Positions 8,699 to 16,838 of a stretch of 44,704 nt of DNA are shown one piece after another. The position numbers and the translations under genes are program-made. Below the pieces are notes generated by a model that was given only the letters and a program-made list of their open reading frames with translations, made no database searches and had not been told where the DNA came from. The DNA lies in assembly GCF_937920985.1 (NCBI RefSeq), contig NZ_CALDXR010000036.1, forward strand, positions 1 to 44,704, read 5' to 3'. The stretch is from an uncultured Phascolarctobacterium sp. (GTDB lineage: Bacteria > Bacillota > Negativicutes > Acidaminococcales > Acidaminococcaceae). Each line of letters begins with the position of its first letter. Position 1 is the stretch's first letter.

Positions 8699-8869
8699 TT
8701 AAAGACCCCACTTTTTAATCAGTGCTTTTGCCAAACGCTCATTGATATCAGGATGACGTGGAACAGCTTCACTGTCAACGCCATTTGTATAGATATCATG
8801 CCGTGAACCATTACGTTTCAAATACCAGCCAGCTTTAGCAAAAAGCTTCAGAAGTTCGCGTCTTTTCAT
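8699..8869 (-). CDS. hicA: HicA family mRNA interferase toxin
   Basis: HicA is a small ribosome-independent RNase with a double-stranded-RNA-binding-like fold that cleaves mRNA when free of HicB. From the ATG at 8869, with GGGAGGGAG just upstream, it has 56 residues: KRRELLKLFAKAGW, then the catalytic GSRHDIYTNG with His24, then VPRHPDINERLAKALIKKWG. The length and the His position fit the family. The upstream in-frame codons to 8917 run into the promoter and are not expected to be translated. Confidence 0.92.
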   Translation of the reverse strand: MKRRELLKLFAKAGWYLKRNGSRHDIYTNGVDSEAVPRHPDINERLAKALIKKWGL

Positions 8870-8888
8870 TAGCTCCCTCCCTGTTATC

Positions 8889-8917
8889 ATTATACGTATT
8901 AATGCGCATATTGTCAA
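8889..8917 (-). promoter_or_regulatory. hicAB promoter with overlapping palindromes
   Basis: Minus strand TTGACA (8917-8912), a 17-nt spacer, then TATAAT (8894-8889). The spacer and -10 contain two short palindromes, ATGCGCAT and ATACGTAT, placed where HicB could bind for autoregulation (inferred). Confidence 0.8.
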
Positions 8918-8925
8918 GATGAAAG

Positions 8926-8953
8926 AAAAACCGCCACACCTAAGTGCAGCGGC
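8926..8953 (-). terminator. Terminator after the PheC-like gene
   Basis: Minus strand: a GCCGC...GCGGT hairpin with a loop near 8940-8944, followed by a T-rich run. It is 15 nt beyond the stop at 8968. Confidence 0.7.
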
Positions 8954-8967
8954 TCATAAATCAACCT

Positions 8968-9759
8968 TTATTTGATATACTGGTCCTCCAGCTTATCAAG
9001 CGTACCATCCATATCCTTTTCTTCCATAAAGAAGTTTACGTAGTTCAACCAATCCTGGTCACCTTTAGCCATCAAGATACCAAAGTGATTTTTCGTAAAC
9101 GGATCATCTAGCAGAGGTGCTGCCAGACGGGCATCATCACGCACATAGCGACGTGCTTCCATAGTTTCTGTAATCATAACATCAGCCTTACCTTCGGCAA
9201 TCAGTGCAGGAATCTCTGCATTTTGCGGATGTACTAAAAGCGTGCAATTAGGCAGATTGCTCAGAGCAAATTTTTCATTTGTGCCGCCGGGATTAACCAT
9301 AACGCGAACACTCTTCTTATTCAGGTCCGCTTCAGATGTGAATTTCTTTGCATCAGCCTTGCGACATAAAATCGTCTTACCGAATGTTAGATAGCCATGA
9401 GACATATTCATTTTTTGCTCACGGGCAAAGGTTCTTGTAACACCGCACATAGCAATGTCAAACTTTCCGGCCATAGTGTCAGCCTGCAGTGTTTTCCATG
9501 TAGTCGGTACATATTGCACCTTAACACCCAAGGATTGTGCCAACAGCTCCGCTACCTCGACATCAAATCCTTCATACTTGCCGGTTTCTTTATTAAGATA
9601 GCTCATAGGCTTGTAGTCGCCGGTACTGCCAACCAGCAAAACACCGCGAGCCTGAACATCTTCAATTTTTCCTGCCTCTGCGCTCGGAGTCAAAGCACCC
9701 ATACCGCAAATTGTCGTTGCCAACAGCGCACCTACACATAATTTCTTTAAGTTTACCAT
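8968..9759 (-). CDS. Periplasmic cyclohexadienyl (arogenate/prephenate) dehydratase-like protein of the solute-binding family
   Basis: The protein has 263 residues with a Sec signal peptide (about 1-29, ending PSAEA). The mature part is a type 3 amino-acid-binding fold, but it resembles Pseudomonas PheC more than a plain binder. The shared pieces, judged by eye against the remembered PheC sequence, are STGDYKPMSY, GFDVEVAELLAQSLG, VPTTW, FDIAMCG, VNPGGTNEKFA, LVHPQN and GKADVMITE-TMEARR. The Glu in TMEAR matches the position I recall as the general acid of PheC. If active, it would make phenylalanine or phenylpyruvate in the periplasm. No transporter permease or ATPase gene is adjacent, which also argues against a simple transporter component. 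The alternative is an orphan amino-acid-binding protein. Confidence 0.65.
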   Translation of the reverse strand: MVNLKKLCVGALLATTICGMGALTPSAEAGKIEDVQARGVLLVGSTGDYKPMSYLNKETGKYEGFDVEVAELLAQSLGVKVQYVPTTWKTLQADTMAGKFDIAMCGVTRTFAREQKMNMSHGYLTFGKTILCRKADAKKFTSEADLNKKSVRVMVNPGGTNEKFALSNLPNCTLLVHPQNAEIPALIAEGKADVMITETMEARRYVRDDARLAAPLLDDPFTKNHFGILMAKGDQDWLNYVNFFMEEKDMDGTLDKLEDQYIK

Positions 9760-9909
9760 ACTACCATCCTTCTTTCTTATCTGTTATGCAGCAGATATTT
9801 TGGATGTATTATACAATATTTATCACCGCTTAGCTAGAATTTTATCACTTTTTTGCAGAAATGAAATTAATTAAAAGAAAAGTGTTAAGCTATTTACACA
9901 AGCAAGCAT

Positions 9910-10401
9910 CTAATACCATTTGCTTTGCACACGCACCCAGGCAGCGGCTCCGCCTTTGCTGCGCACCTGCAGCCACGTGCCTTCATCAACCGGCTGCAGT
10001 AAGGCCTTGTCAACCTCCAGCTTAGCAGTTGCTCCCTTAGTAGTCTGCACCTCAATCACGCAAGGGGTATTCGCCTTATCCATACGTGCTTCCGCCAGCT
10101 TATAAACATCACCCTCACGCAGCTGATATTTAGTGCGGTTTTTATCCTCTACTATCTTAGTCTGCAGCACCTTCACCGCAGTAGGTTCTGCAAGCTCCAG
10201 CTTATCTGTCACATCCAGCTCCTCGCCTTTGGCAAAGCCGCCTGCCGGCTGAGCAGTCACAGAAGGCTGACTGTAAAAGCTGTCGCCCTCCTTCACACTG
10301 TAGCTTCTGTCCTTCAGTCCAAAAATATTCATACCGATTGCAAAGCCCGCCAGCAGGCAGAGAAATGCCGCAATTCTCATTACCAGCTTATTACTCATCA
10401 T
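9910..10401 (-). CDS. Membrane-anchored protein with SH3-like C-terminus, function unknown
   Basis: The protein has about 163 residues from the ATG at 10401; an adjacent ATG at 10398 is equally possible and both use the GAGGTGG site. One N-terminal hydrophobic segment (RIAAFLCLLAGFAIGMNIFG) would anchor it or act as a signal. The rest is soluble and ends in TWLQVRSKGGAAAWVRVQSKWY-type residues, which look like an SH3b strand pattern. The upstream gene's stop (10411-10409) lies inside this gene's ribosome site, so translation is probably coupled. I cannot assign a function; a cell-envelope role is inferred. Confidence 0.6.
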   Translation of the reverse strand: MMSNKLVMRIAAFLCLLAGFAIGMNIFGLKDRSYSVKEGDSFYSQPSVTAQPAGGFAKGEELDVTDKLELAEPTAVKVLQTKIVEDKNRTKYQLREGDVYKLAEARMDKANTPCVIEVQTTKGATAKLEVDKALLQPVDEGTWLQVRSKGGAAAWVRVQSKWY

Positions 10402-10408
10402 GCCCACC

Positions 10409-10999
10409 TCACATCAGCTTCGCATCCGAAAGCGCATTGTATTTCACAAAGCCCGGCTTGCCGTTGAATTCAACCTTTTTCCACTGGCCTACATAAGGAA
10501 AGCGCAGCAGATTGGTAGAAAAATCAAGGTCATATTCCTTGTCATCAACCACAACACGTCCCTTAGTTTCACCGCTGCCTCGGTCAGGCTGCAGAATAAG
10601 TACCTGCGAGCCGGCAGGAATAATATGCCGCCTTCCGAAAAACTTGCGAAACTGCAGCTGCTGCTCCGTAACAGCATAGCGTTCATCCTTATCCTGACTG
10701 GAAACTGTATCAATATAATCCAGCTTAACACCGGCAGACAAATAATCAACAACCTTTCCATGCAGACCTGACGGATCACTGTACATAGCAGCCTTATCCT
10801 GCAGCACAACGCACTGCAGTCTGCCTGTTTCTACCTTGGCATAATGCAGCTCTCCCGTAAGCTTCGCCGCATTGTAATGCGGTGAGGTTTTATTGCTGCT
10901 CCAGGCATAGCCTGCCCCGGCAATAAAGCCTGTCAGCAGCGCCGCCAAACACACAGCAGCAGTTTTCCTGTTTATACTCTGCAGTTTATCAAAAACCAT
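10409..10999 (-). CDS. Membrane-anchored protein of unknown function, partner of the downstream gene
   Basis: From the ATG at 10999 (GGGAG 9 nt upstream) the protein has 196 residues; a GTG at 11005 is too close to the ribosome site. A single N-terminal membrane segment (TAAVCLAALLTGFIAGAGYAW) precedes a soluble domain. That domain contains KAAMYSDPSGLHGKVVDYLSAGVKLDYID, a bacterial SH3-like layout, and ends with GQWKKVEFNGKPGFVKYNAL, again SH3-like. The gene layout and similar architecture suggest that this gene and 9910-10401 encode a pair of periplasmic-facing proteins. No function is assigned. Confidence 0.6.
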   Translation of the reverse strand: MVFDKLQSINRKTAAVCLAALLTGFIAGAGYAWSSNKTSPHYNAAKLTGELHYAKVETGRLQCVVLQDKAAMYSDPSGLHGKVVDYLSAGVKLDYIDTVSSQDKDERYAVTEQQLQFRKFFGRRHIIPAGSQVLILQPDRGSGETKGRVVVDDKEYDLDFSTNLLRFPYVGQWKKVEFNGKPGFVKYNALSDAKLM

Positions 11000-11084
11000 A
11001 AGCACACACTCCCTTAGATATTATTGTCAGAAGCTCATACTATGCTTACATTTTCTCATACTTACAGAGCTTTCGCAAGCAAAA

Positions 11085-11115
11085 TAAAAAAAGCCCAAGA
11101 GCCATGCTCTTAGAC
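11085..11115 (-). terminator. Terminator after the tRNA-Leu cluster
   Basis: Minus strand: AAGAGC-ATG-GCTCTT hairpin, then GGGC and six T. It lies just after the CCA end of the leftmost tRNA gene. Confidence 0.8.
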
Positions 11116-11127
11116 CTGAGATTTAAA

Positions 11128-11213
11128 TGGTGCGGTAGAGAGGATTTGAACCTCCACGGGGTCTCCCCCACTAGCTCCTGAGGCTAGCGCGTCTGCCGTT
11201 CCGCCACTACCGC
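11128..11213 (-). tRNA. tRNA-Leu (anticodon CAG), copy 1
   Basis: An 86-nt gene with CCA encoded at 11130-11128. The acceptor arms GCGGTAG/CTACCGC pair perfectly, the anticodon stem is CTAGC/GCTAG with loop CTCAGGA, and there is a long class II variable arm. It is identical to the gene at 11514-11599. It has its own promoter. Confidence 0.95.
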
Positions 11214-11253
11214 ATACTGTATTCAGTTCGTTGCCGTCATAAGCAACATAGAT

Positions 11254-11282
11254 ATAATACCACAAACAGATTACCTTGTCAA
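11254..11282 (-). promoter_or_regulatory. Promoter of tRNA-Leu copy 1
   Basis: Minus strand TTGACA (11282-11277), a 17-nt spacer and TATTAT (11259-11254). The leader after it (about 40 nt) is nearly the same as the one before the copy at 11514-11599. Confidence 0.85.
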
Positions 11283-11398
11283 CACTATTTTTAATTTTTT
11301 TCAAAAAATATCTGCCAAACCATCTTCTTATAAAACAACCCAAAACACAAAACAAAAAAGGACTCATGCGTTAACATAAGTCCTCATCAATTCAATGT

Positions 11399-11484
11399 TG
11401 GTGCGGTCGGTGGGATTTGAACCCACACGGGATTTCTCCCACCACCCCCTCAAAGTGGCGTGTCTGCCGTTCCACCACGACCGC
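11399..11484 (-). tRNA. tRNA-Leu (anticodon GAG)
   Basis: An 86-nt gene with encoded CCA. Acceptor GCGGTCG/CGACCGC, anticodon stem CCACT/GGTGG (one G-U pair) with loop TTGAGGG, and a long variable arm. It lies 29 nt after the 3' end of tRNA-Leu copy 2 and probably shares its transcript. Confidence 0.92.
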
Positions 11485-11513
11485 GTCTTTGGGATAAAGT
11501 TCATAAATAAAAA

Positions 11514-11599
11514 TGGTGCGGTAGAGAGGATTTGAACCTCCACGGGGTCTCCCCCACTAGCTCCTGAGGCTAGCGCGTCTGCCGTTCCGCCACTACCGC
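11514..11599 (-). tRNA. tRNA-Leu (anticodon CAG), copy 2
   Basis: Identical over the tRNA body to 11128-11213, with encoded CCA. It is the first gene of the cluster in transcription order. Confidence 0.95.
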
Positions 11600-11639
11600 A
11601 TGCTTTATTCACTTCGTTGCTATCATAAGCAACATAGAT

Positions 11640-11668
11640 ATAATAGCATACTCTGACGCGTTCGTCAA
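11640..11668 (-). promoter_or_regulatory. Promoter of tRNA-Leu copy 2 and tRNA-Leu(GAG)
   Basis: Minus strand TTGACG (11668-11663), a 17-nt spacer and TATTAT (11645-11640). Confidence 0.85.
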
Positions 11669-11708
11669 GTAACCTTGCAAAAAAAATTTATAAAATCTTC
11701 TTTTGCTA

Positions 11709-12335
11709 TTATTTTATCTTATCCTTATAAAGCAGATAATATTTATCCCTATCCTGCATAACCTTAGCTACATATTCACGGGTATCAGGGTAAGGAATAG
11801 ATTTTATATCATTGAAATTATAGTCCCAGCCGTTTTCCTGCATCCATTCATGCGTCTGCCCGCGTCCCGCATTGTAGGCCACCATCAGCAGTACCAGGTT
11901 ATGCTGAAATTCGTGCTCCAGCTCGCCTACGTACCAGCAGCCCATGCGGATATTTTTTCTCGTCTGGTACAAATCACTGTCCTGATAATTCTCCAGGCCC
12001 ATCTGCTCGGCAATCCAACGTCCTGTTTCCGGCATAATCTGCATCAGGCCGACAGCGCCCACTTTGGAAACAGCATCATGCTTGAAGTTGCTTTCATTTT
12101 TGATAATGGCAGCAACCAGAAAAGGATCTACATTATTTTTCTTACTGTAGGTCACAATATCCTGCTGATAATCCCACATATATACGAAGCGCATCTGCAC
12201 AGCATCACTGCTCCAAATCTTCCAGCAGCCAAAGCATACTGCCAACAGCACGCCAAACATTAGCAGCCAGCTATGCAGACGCCCAAACTTCTTGCGCCGT
12301 CTGCTGCGGGCCTTGCGCTTAACCTTCACGCTCAT
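11709..12335 (-). CDS. Lytic transglycosylase, SLT domain, membrane-anchored
   Basis: This enzyme cleaves the MurNAc-GlcNAc bond of peptidoglycan to give 1,6-anhydro ends. The protein has 208 residues: a Lys/Arg-rich N-terminus (1-20), one membrane segment (about 21-41) and a Slt70-type lysozyme-like domain (about 58-200). The catalytic glutamate is E81 in IIKNESNF. It is followed by GAVGLMQIMPETG (93-105) and VAYNAGRG, the classic family motifs. Its ATG at 12335 lies inside the end of coaE (17-bp overlap), so the two are translationally coupled in the polA-mutM-coaE operon. Confidence 0.93.
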   Translation of the reverse strand: MSVKVKRKARSRRRKKFGRLHSWLLMFGVLLAVCFGCWKIWSSDAVQMRFVYMWDYQQDIVTYSKKNNVDPFLVAAIIKNESNFKHDAVSKVGAVGLMQIMPETGRWIAEQMGLENYQDSDLYQTRKNIRMGCWYVGELEHEFQHNLVLLMVAYNAGRGQTHEWMQENGWDYNFNDIKSIPYPDTREYVAKVMQDRDKYYLLYKDKIK

Positions 12336-12927
12336 TGCCTAAAAGCAGCTCCAGCTGTACGCGTACAGCCTGCATGGTTTCCGCCTGGCTGCCGCTGTTA
12401 TCAAGAACTACATCGGCATACTTTTTCTTTTCCGCCAGCGACATCTGCGCTTCAATACGCGCATTCACCTCGTCTGCTGTCATGCCGCTGCGCAGCATTG
12501 CTCTTTCCACCTGCTGCTGACGGCTGACAGATACCAGCCACACGCTGTCCACATTCTTATGCCAGCCACATTCAATTAAAAGCGGCACATCCAGCACTGC
12601 TGCCTTATGTCCCTGCTTGCTGCTGGCTGCCAGAAAGTCTTCTGCCGCCTGCCAGACTATTTTATGGATAATCGCCTCCACTGCCTTCAGCGCTTCCTTA
12701 TCGTGGAAAATACGCTCGGCAACCTTGGCTCTGTCCAATGTTCCTTCCTCGCTCAGATATTCCTTGCCCAGTACGGCAATCACCTGCGCCAGTCCTTCAC
12801 TGCCTGCAGCTACCGCCAGGCGTGCTTCGGCATCCGCATCAAAAACAGGCAGTCCCAGGCTACGCAGCTCTGCCGAAACTGTACTTTTACCGGAAGCAAT
12901 GCCTCCCGTCAAACCAATTGTTATCAT
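12319..12927 (-). CDS. coaE: Dephospho-CoA kinase
   Basis: CoaE phosphorylates the 3'-hydroxyl of dephospho-CoA, the last step of CoA synthesis. The protein has 202 residues with a P-loop GLTGGIASGKST (5-16), DADAEAR (about 31-37) and the VLDVPLLIECGW lid-region motif (about 112-123). The ATG at 12927 has AGGAG 9 nt upstream. It follows mutM by 12 bp in the common Firmicute order polA-mutM-coaE. Confidence 0.96.
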   Translation of the reverse strand: MITIGLTGGIASGKSTVSAELRSLGLPVFDADAEARLAVAAGSEGLAQVIAVLGKEYLSEEGTLDRAKVAERIFHDKEALKAVEAIIHKIVWQAAEDFLAASSKQGHKAAVLDVPLLIECGWHKNVDSVWLVSVSRQQQVERAMLRSGMTADEVNARIEAQMSLAEKKKYADVVLDNSGSQAETMQAVRVQLELLLGNEREG

Positions 12928-12939
12928 TATTCTCTACTC

Positions 12940-13761
12940 CTACCTTTGGCAATGCTCACAATAAACTGTGCCTCTGCCGCCAACCTTGGTTGTCTGCAGC
13001 AGCGCACCGCATTTTTTACATGGCTTGCCGCCTCGGCCGTACACCAGCAGATGGTTCTGGTTATCGCCCTTATTTCCTTCGCCATCCTTATAATCGCGGA
13101 AGGTTGTACCACGATTTTTGATGCCCTGCGCGATTACCGCATTGACTGCCTCACACAAGCGCACTATCTCAGCAGCGCTCAGGCTACAGGCTTTGCGCAT
13201 AGGCAGAATACCTGACAGAGCCAGGCATTCATCGGCATAGATATTGCCAAGACCGGCGATAATCTGCTGGTCCAGAATAAAGCTTTTGATAGCCTTCTTG
13301 CTTTTTTGCGCCAACGGCAACAGATATGCGGCAGTAAAGCCCTCGCTCAGCGGCTCCGGCCCCAGTGTTTCGTAGCCTTCAATATATGTATCATTATCAG
13401 TTACCAGATACAGCGTACCAAAGGTACGGATATCCGTAAACCACATCGTCACGTCATCAGAAAGCGTAAACTTGATTTTAGCATAAGCCGGTGCAGGTGC
13501 AGCTGACGGCTGCGCCAACAGCGCGCCTGTCATGCGCAGATGCACTATCAGCTGCTGCTTCGGTGCAGTATGCAGCACCAGGTATTTACCGCGTCGGCCT
13601 ACGCTTATGATAGTTTTACCCACCAGTCCTTTGATAAAGGCATCAGGCTGAGGATATTTTATCAATCGCTCCAAATATATTTCTACTGCTAAAATTTTCT
13701 TTCCTTCTATATGAGGCGCAAGTGTTTTGCGCACCTGCTCCACCTCAGGCATTTCCGGCAC
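12940..13761 (-). CDS. mutM: Formamidopyrimidine-DNA glycosylase
   Basis: MutM removes 8-oxoguanine and formamidopyrimidines from DNA and nicks by beta,delta-elimination. The protein has 273 residues. The start is the GTG at 13761, because it yields MPEMPEVEQVR. That places the catalytic Pro2 and Glu3 exactly as in the family MPELPEVE. An in-frame ATG at 13752 would also give MPE but loses the family spacing. GRRGKYLVL carries the conserved Lys, and the C-terminal zinc finger is CKKC(x16)CEHC. It lies between polA and coaE. Confidence 0.96.
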   Translation of the reverse strand: MPEMPEVEQVRKTLAPHIEGKKILAVEIYLERLIKYPQPDAFIKGLVGKTIISVGRRGKYLVLHTAPKQQLIVHLRMTGALLAQPSAAPAPAYAKIKFTLSDDVTMWFTDIRTFGTLYLVTDNDTYIEGYETLGPEPLSEGFTAAYLLPLAQKSKKAIKSFILDQQIIAGLGNIYADECLALSGILPMRKACSLSAAEIVRLCEAVNAVIAQGIKNRGTTFRDYKDGEGNKGDNQNHLLVYGRGGKPCKKCGALLQTTKVGGRGTVYCEHCQR

Positions 13762-13791
13762 AGGTCTTCCCCTCTTTCCGTAAAGTATCCG

Positions 13792-16389
13792 TTATTTTGT
13801 TTCCGCCCAGTCACGACCGCAATTAACGTCAGCCAGCAGCGGAATATCCAAGTTTGCAGCACCTTCCATGGCTGTGCGCACCAGCTGCGCTACCTGCTCC
13901 TTCTCGTCTTCAGTAACCTCCAGCACCAGCTCATCGTGAACCTGCAGCAGGATTCTGCTCTTGCACTGCGCCTTATCCAGCTCGCGCTGCACGGCAATCA
14001 TAGCCTTCTTCATAATATCTGCGGCAGTTCCCTGAATCGGGGTGTTGATAGCGGTACGCTCCGCAAAGCTGCGCAGATTGAAATTACTGCTGCGGATTTC
14101 CGGCAGATAGCGTCTGCGCCCCATCAGCGTGCTGACATAGCCTTGCTCACGTGCCTTGGCTACAATATCTTCCATATATTTTTTTACACCTGTATAGCGT
14201 TCAAAGTAGCTGTCGATATAGCCTGCTGCCTCCTTGCGGCCGACATCCAGCTGCTTGGCCAGGCCAAAGTCACTGATACCGTAAACAATACCGAAGTTAA
14301 CGGCCTTCGCACGGCTGCGCATTTCGGGCGTTACCTCCTCAAGCGGCACACCGAAAACCTCGGCAGCTGTGCGGGCATGGATATCCTGACCATGACGGAA
14401 GGCCTCCAACAGCAGCTCATCCTGCGCAATGCAGGCCAGAATACGCAGCTCAACCTGCGAATAATCGCAGCTCATCAAAAGGTCATAGCCTGCTCCCGGA
14501 ACAAAGATGCGGCGAATCTGTCTGCCTTCTTCCGTACGTGCAGGAATATTCTGCAGGTTAGGGTCAGTGCTGGATAAGCGTCCTGTTACCGTCACCGTCT
14601 GCTGGAAGTGCGTATGAATGCGTCCCGTTTTGGGATTAATCAACGGCTGCAGTCCTTCCAGATAGGTGGATTGCAGCTTCGCCAGCTTGCGATGCTCCAG
14701 AATGGTAGCAATCAGCGGATGCTTGCCCTCCAGTGCTTCCAATACCTTGGCATCGGTAGAATAGCCTGTTTTCGTCTTTTTGATTACCGGCAGCTGCAGT
14801 CGTTCAAATAAAATCACGCCCAGCTGCTTGGGAGATTTCAGGTTAAACTCTTCGCCTGCCTGCTCCTGTGCCAAAGACTCCAGCTTGGCAATACGGTGCC
14901 CCATATCTTCGTTCAGCTGCAGCAAAAGCTCCTTGTCTGGCGTAATACCGGCAAACTCCATCTGCGCCAGCACCGGTGCCAACGGCAGCTCAAATTCCTC
15001 ATACAGCTTGAGCTGCTGCTGCTCAGCCAACAGTCCGCGCAGCTTAGATGCGAGCTGCAGCAGATTTTCGCAAGGCGTTGCCAGTACTCCCGGCAGATTG
15101 CGGCGGCTCAAATCCTCCAGGCTGTAGGAGCTGTGGCCGGGGTCGGCAACATAGCCTGCCAGGGCTACATCATCAACTATTCCATGCACCTTCACCTTGC
15201 GGCACAGGCAGCATTTATAAAGCTCCTTGCTGTCAATCGTTATCTTTTTGCTGCCTGCATCTGCCAGCCAGCTGTCGAATTTATCCCAGCAGCCGCTTTG
15301 TGCGTCCAGCACATAAATTTTATCGTCCACCAAAATTTCGGCACTGCTGAAATACAGCTCCGGCAGCTGTCCTGCTACCTGAGCATACACGGCAACAGGC
15401 TGCTTTGCTTTAGCCAAAGCTGCAAACAGCTCCTCTGCCAGCTGCGGTGTATTTACTGCCACCTGCGGCAAGCCTTCCTGCTCAACAGCTTCACCGAAAA
15501 GGTCAAAGCTGTCCCGCGCACCGCCGAGTACCGCGGCAAAGCGCTCATACATATTGCGGAACTCCAGATCCTGCAGCAGTGCGCGCGCTTCCTCCTTCAG
15601 CGGCTGCAGCTCATAGGTCTGTACAGCAGTATCAACCGGCACCTCCGTGCAGATTGTTGCCAGATGCTTGGACAGCAGGGCAGATTCCTTGTTGTCTGTC
15701 AGCTTCGTTTTCAGCGACTTGCCGGAAACCTTGTCGATATTCTCCAGCACCGTTTCCACATTGCCGTATTCCTTAATCAGCTTCATCGCTGTTTTAGGAC
15801 CTACGCCCGGCACGCCGGGAATATTATCCGAGGTATCGCCCATCAGGCCCTTCAGCTCAATCAGCTGCTTAGGCTGCAGGCCCTCGTAATTGGCAGCAAA
15901 TTCCGCCTCATCAAAAACTTGAATATCGCTGATGCCGCGCTTGGTATAAAAAACCTTGGTGCGCTTATCAATAAGCTGCAGCTCATCGCGGTCACCGGTA
16001 ACAATGATAACCTCAACCTCCGGCGGTGCCTGCGCAGCAAAGGTACCGATAATATCATCGGCCTCATAATCATCCAGCTCCAGCGTGCGGATTCCCATGC
16101 ATTCCAAAACCTTCATCGCCAAAGGAAACTGCTCGCTCAGCTCGCTCGGAGTAGGCTTACGCTGCGCCTTATACTCCGCATACAGCTTGCTGCGGAAGGT
16201 TTTGCGCGATTTATCAAAGGCAACCGCCATATAACGCGGCTTCACCTCATCCAAAAGCTTCAGCAGCATATTGCACAGGCCGTAAACTGCTCCCGTATGG
16301 ATGCCCTGACGCGTAGTCAGCGGCGGTAGCGCAAAAAATGCTCTATGTATCAGGCTGCTGCCATCTATAACTAAAAATTTATCTGCCAT
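13792..16389 (-). CDS. polA: DNA polymerase I, proofreading domain apparently inactive
   Basis: The protein has 865 residues from the ATG at 16389, which has AGGAGG upstream; the extension to 16458 is not needed. The N-terminal 5'-3' exonuclease (about 1-290) shows VIDGSSLIHRAF, DDYEADD, TGDRDELQLI and GLMGDTSDNIPGVPGVGPKTA. The middle 3'-5' exonuclease-like domain (about 300-470) lacks the DxE motif I and the YxxxD motif III, so proofreading is probably lost, as in Bacillus-type Pol I. The polymerase domain has DYSQVELRI (motif A), RSRAKAVNFGIVYG (motif B) and VHDELVLE (motif C). It serves gap filling in repair and Okazaki processing, and heads polA-mutM-coaE-SLT. Confidence 0.97.
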   Translation of the reverse strand: MADKFLVIDGSSLIHRAFFALPPLTTRQGIHTGAVYGLCNMLLKLLDEVKPRYMAVAFDKSRKTFRSKLYAEYKAQRKPTPSELSEQFPLAMKVLECMGIRTLELDDYEADDIIGTFAAQAPPEVEVIIVTGDRDELQLIDKRTKVFYTKRGISDIQVFDEAEFAANYEGLQPKQLIELKGLMGDTSDNIPGVPGVGPKTAMKLIKEYGNVETVLENIDKVSGKSLKTKLTDNKESALLSKHLATICTEVPVDTAVQTYELQPLKEEARALLQDLEFRNMYERFAAVLGGARDSFDLFGEAVEQEGLPQVAVNTPQLAEELFAALAKAKQPVAVYAQVAGQLPELYFSSAEILVDDKIYVLDAQSGCWDKFDSWLADAGSKKITIDSKELYKCCLCRKVKVHGIVDDVALAGYVADPGHSSYSLEDLSRRNLPGVLATPCENLLQLASKLRGLLAEQQQLKLYEEFELPLAPVLAQMEFAGITPDKELLLQLNEDMGHRIAKLESLAQEQAGEEFNLKSPKQLGVILFERLQLPVIKKTKTGYSTDAKVLEALEGKHPLIATILEHRKLAKLQSTYLEGLQPLINPKTGRIHTHFQQTVTVTGRLSSTDPNLQNIPARTEEGRQIRRIFVPGAGYDLLMSCDYSQVELRILACIAQDELLLEAFRHGQDIHARTAAEVFGVPLEEVTPEMRSRAKAVNFGIVYGISDFGLAKQLDVGRKEAAGYIDSYFERYTGVKKYMEDIVAKAREQGYVSTLMGRRRYLPEIRSSNFNLRSFAERTAINTPIQGTAADIMKKAMIAVQRELDKAQCKSRILLQVHDELVLEVTEDEKEQVAQLVRTAMEGAANLDIPLLADVNCGRDWAETK

Positions 16390-16528
16390 AATTGCTCCTC
16401 CTCTATGCCGCTCACATAGAATAAACATTAATATAATTATTATATCATAGCAAGGCAAGAAAATATGTAACTAATATGTAAGAAAGCCCAAAGTTTATAC
16501 CGCCCTTCAGCATCTGCCGTTGCATTAT

Positions 16529-16566
16529 AAAAAAGCCCGACAGTATCACTTGGCGATACCATCGGG
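16529..16566 (-). terminator. Terminator of the candidate small RNA
   Basis: Minus strand: two stacked stems (CCCGA/TCGGG and GTATC/GATAC) followed by GC and six T. Confidence 0.85.
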
Positions 16567-16765
16567 TTCTGTTGAGTTATCGCGAAAACCGCGAAAGGCA
16601 AAGAGGAACAGGTAATAACGTATTGCGGCGCTGGTGTGCCTAGTGAAATCTTAGTACTGCTAAATCTAATTCAGTTTTAACTCGATTTTAACTCGTTTCT
16701 AACTCATTTTAACTCGTTTTATCGAGTTAGAATTACTTTTAATTCGTTTAATTAATTTTTGTCGA
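16529..16765 (-). ncRNA. Candidate small RNA with tandem CGAGTTA repeats
   Basis: The gene-free interval 16390-16890 holds a self-contained transcription unit on the minus strand. A promoter (TTGTGA 16799-16794, 16-nt spacer, TAAAAT 16777-16772) is followed by about 235 nt ending in a strong terminator. The 5' part contains a TAACTCG-ATAAAA-CGAGTTA hairpin and then further CGAGTTA/GAGTTA units every 10-11 nt. The 3' part is GC-richer, with a CGCG-GTTTT-CGCG hairpin. No convincing reading frame is present. I do not recognise a known RNA family; 6S and tracrRNA-like identities were considered but not supported. Confidence 0.5.
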
Positions 16766-16775
16766 GTTAGAATTT
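16675..16775. repeat. Tandem 10-11-bp repeat array TTTTAACTCG, with inverted units
   Basis: Four direct units (TTTTAACTCG or one-base variants) run from 16675 to 16716. They are followed by two inverted CGAGTTAGAATT units at 16723-16734 and 16763-16774. The spacing equals about one helical turn, so it could serve as a protein-binding array at DNA level or a repeated motif in the RNA. Confidence 0.8.
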
Positions 16776-16838
16776 TAGTAACCGTCCCCTCTTTCACAAT
16801 ATAGCAGTATTATTCTGCTTTCTTGTTGCCATTATGGC

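Noticed and set aside
11110..11612. Two minus-strand frames of 82-85 codons reading GSGGTADALASGASGGDPVE
   Set aside because: They are translations of the tRNA-Leu genes, a well-known false annotation.
16675..16775. CRISPR array or tracrRNA
   Set aside because: Units are only 10-11 bp without unique spacers, and no cas gene or matching repeat array is in the window.
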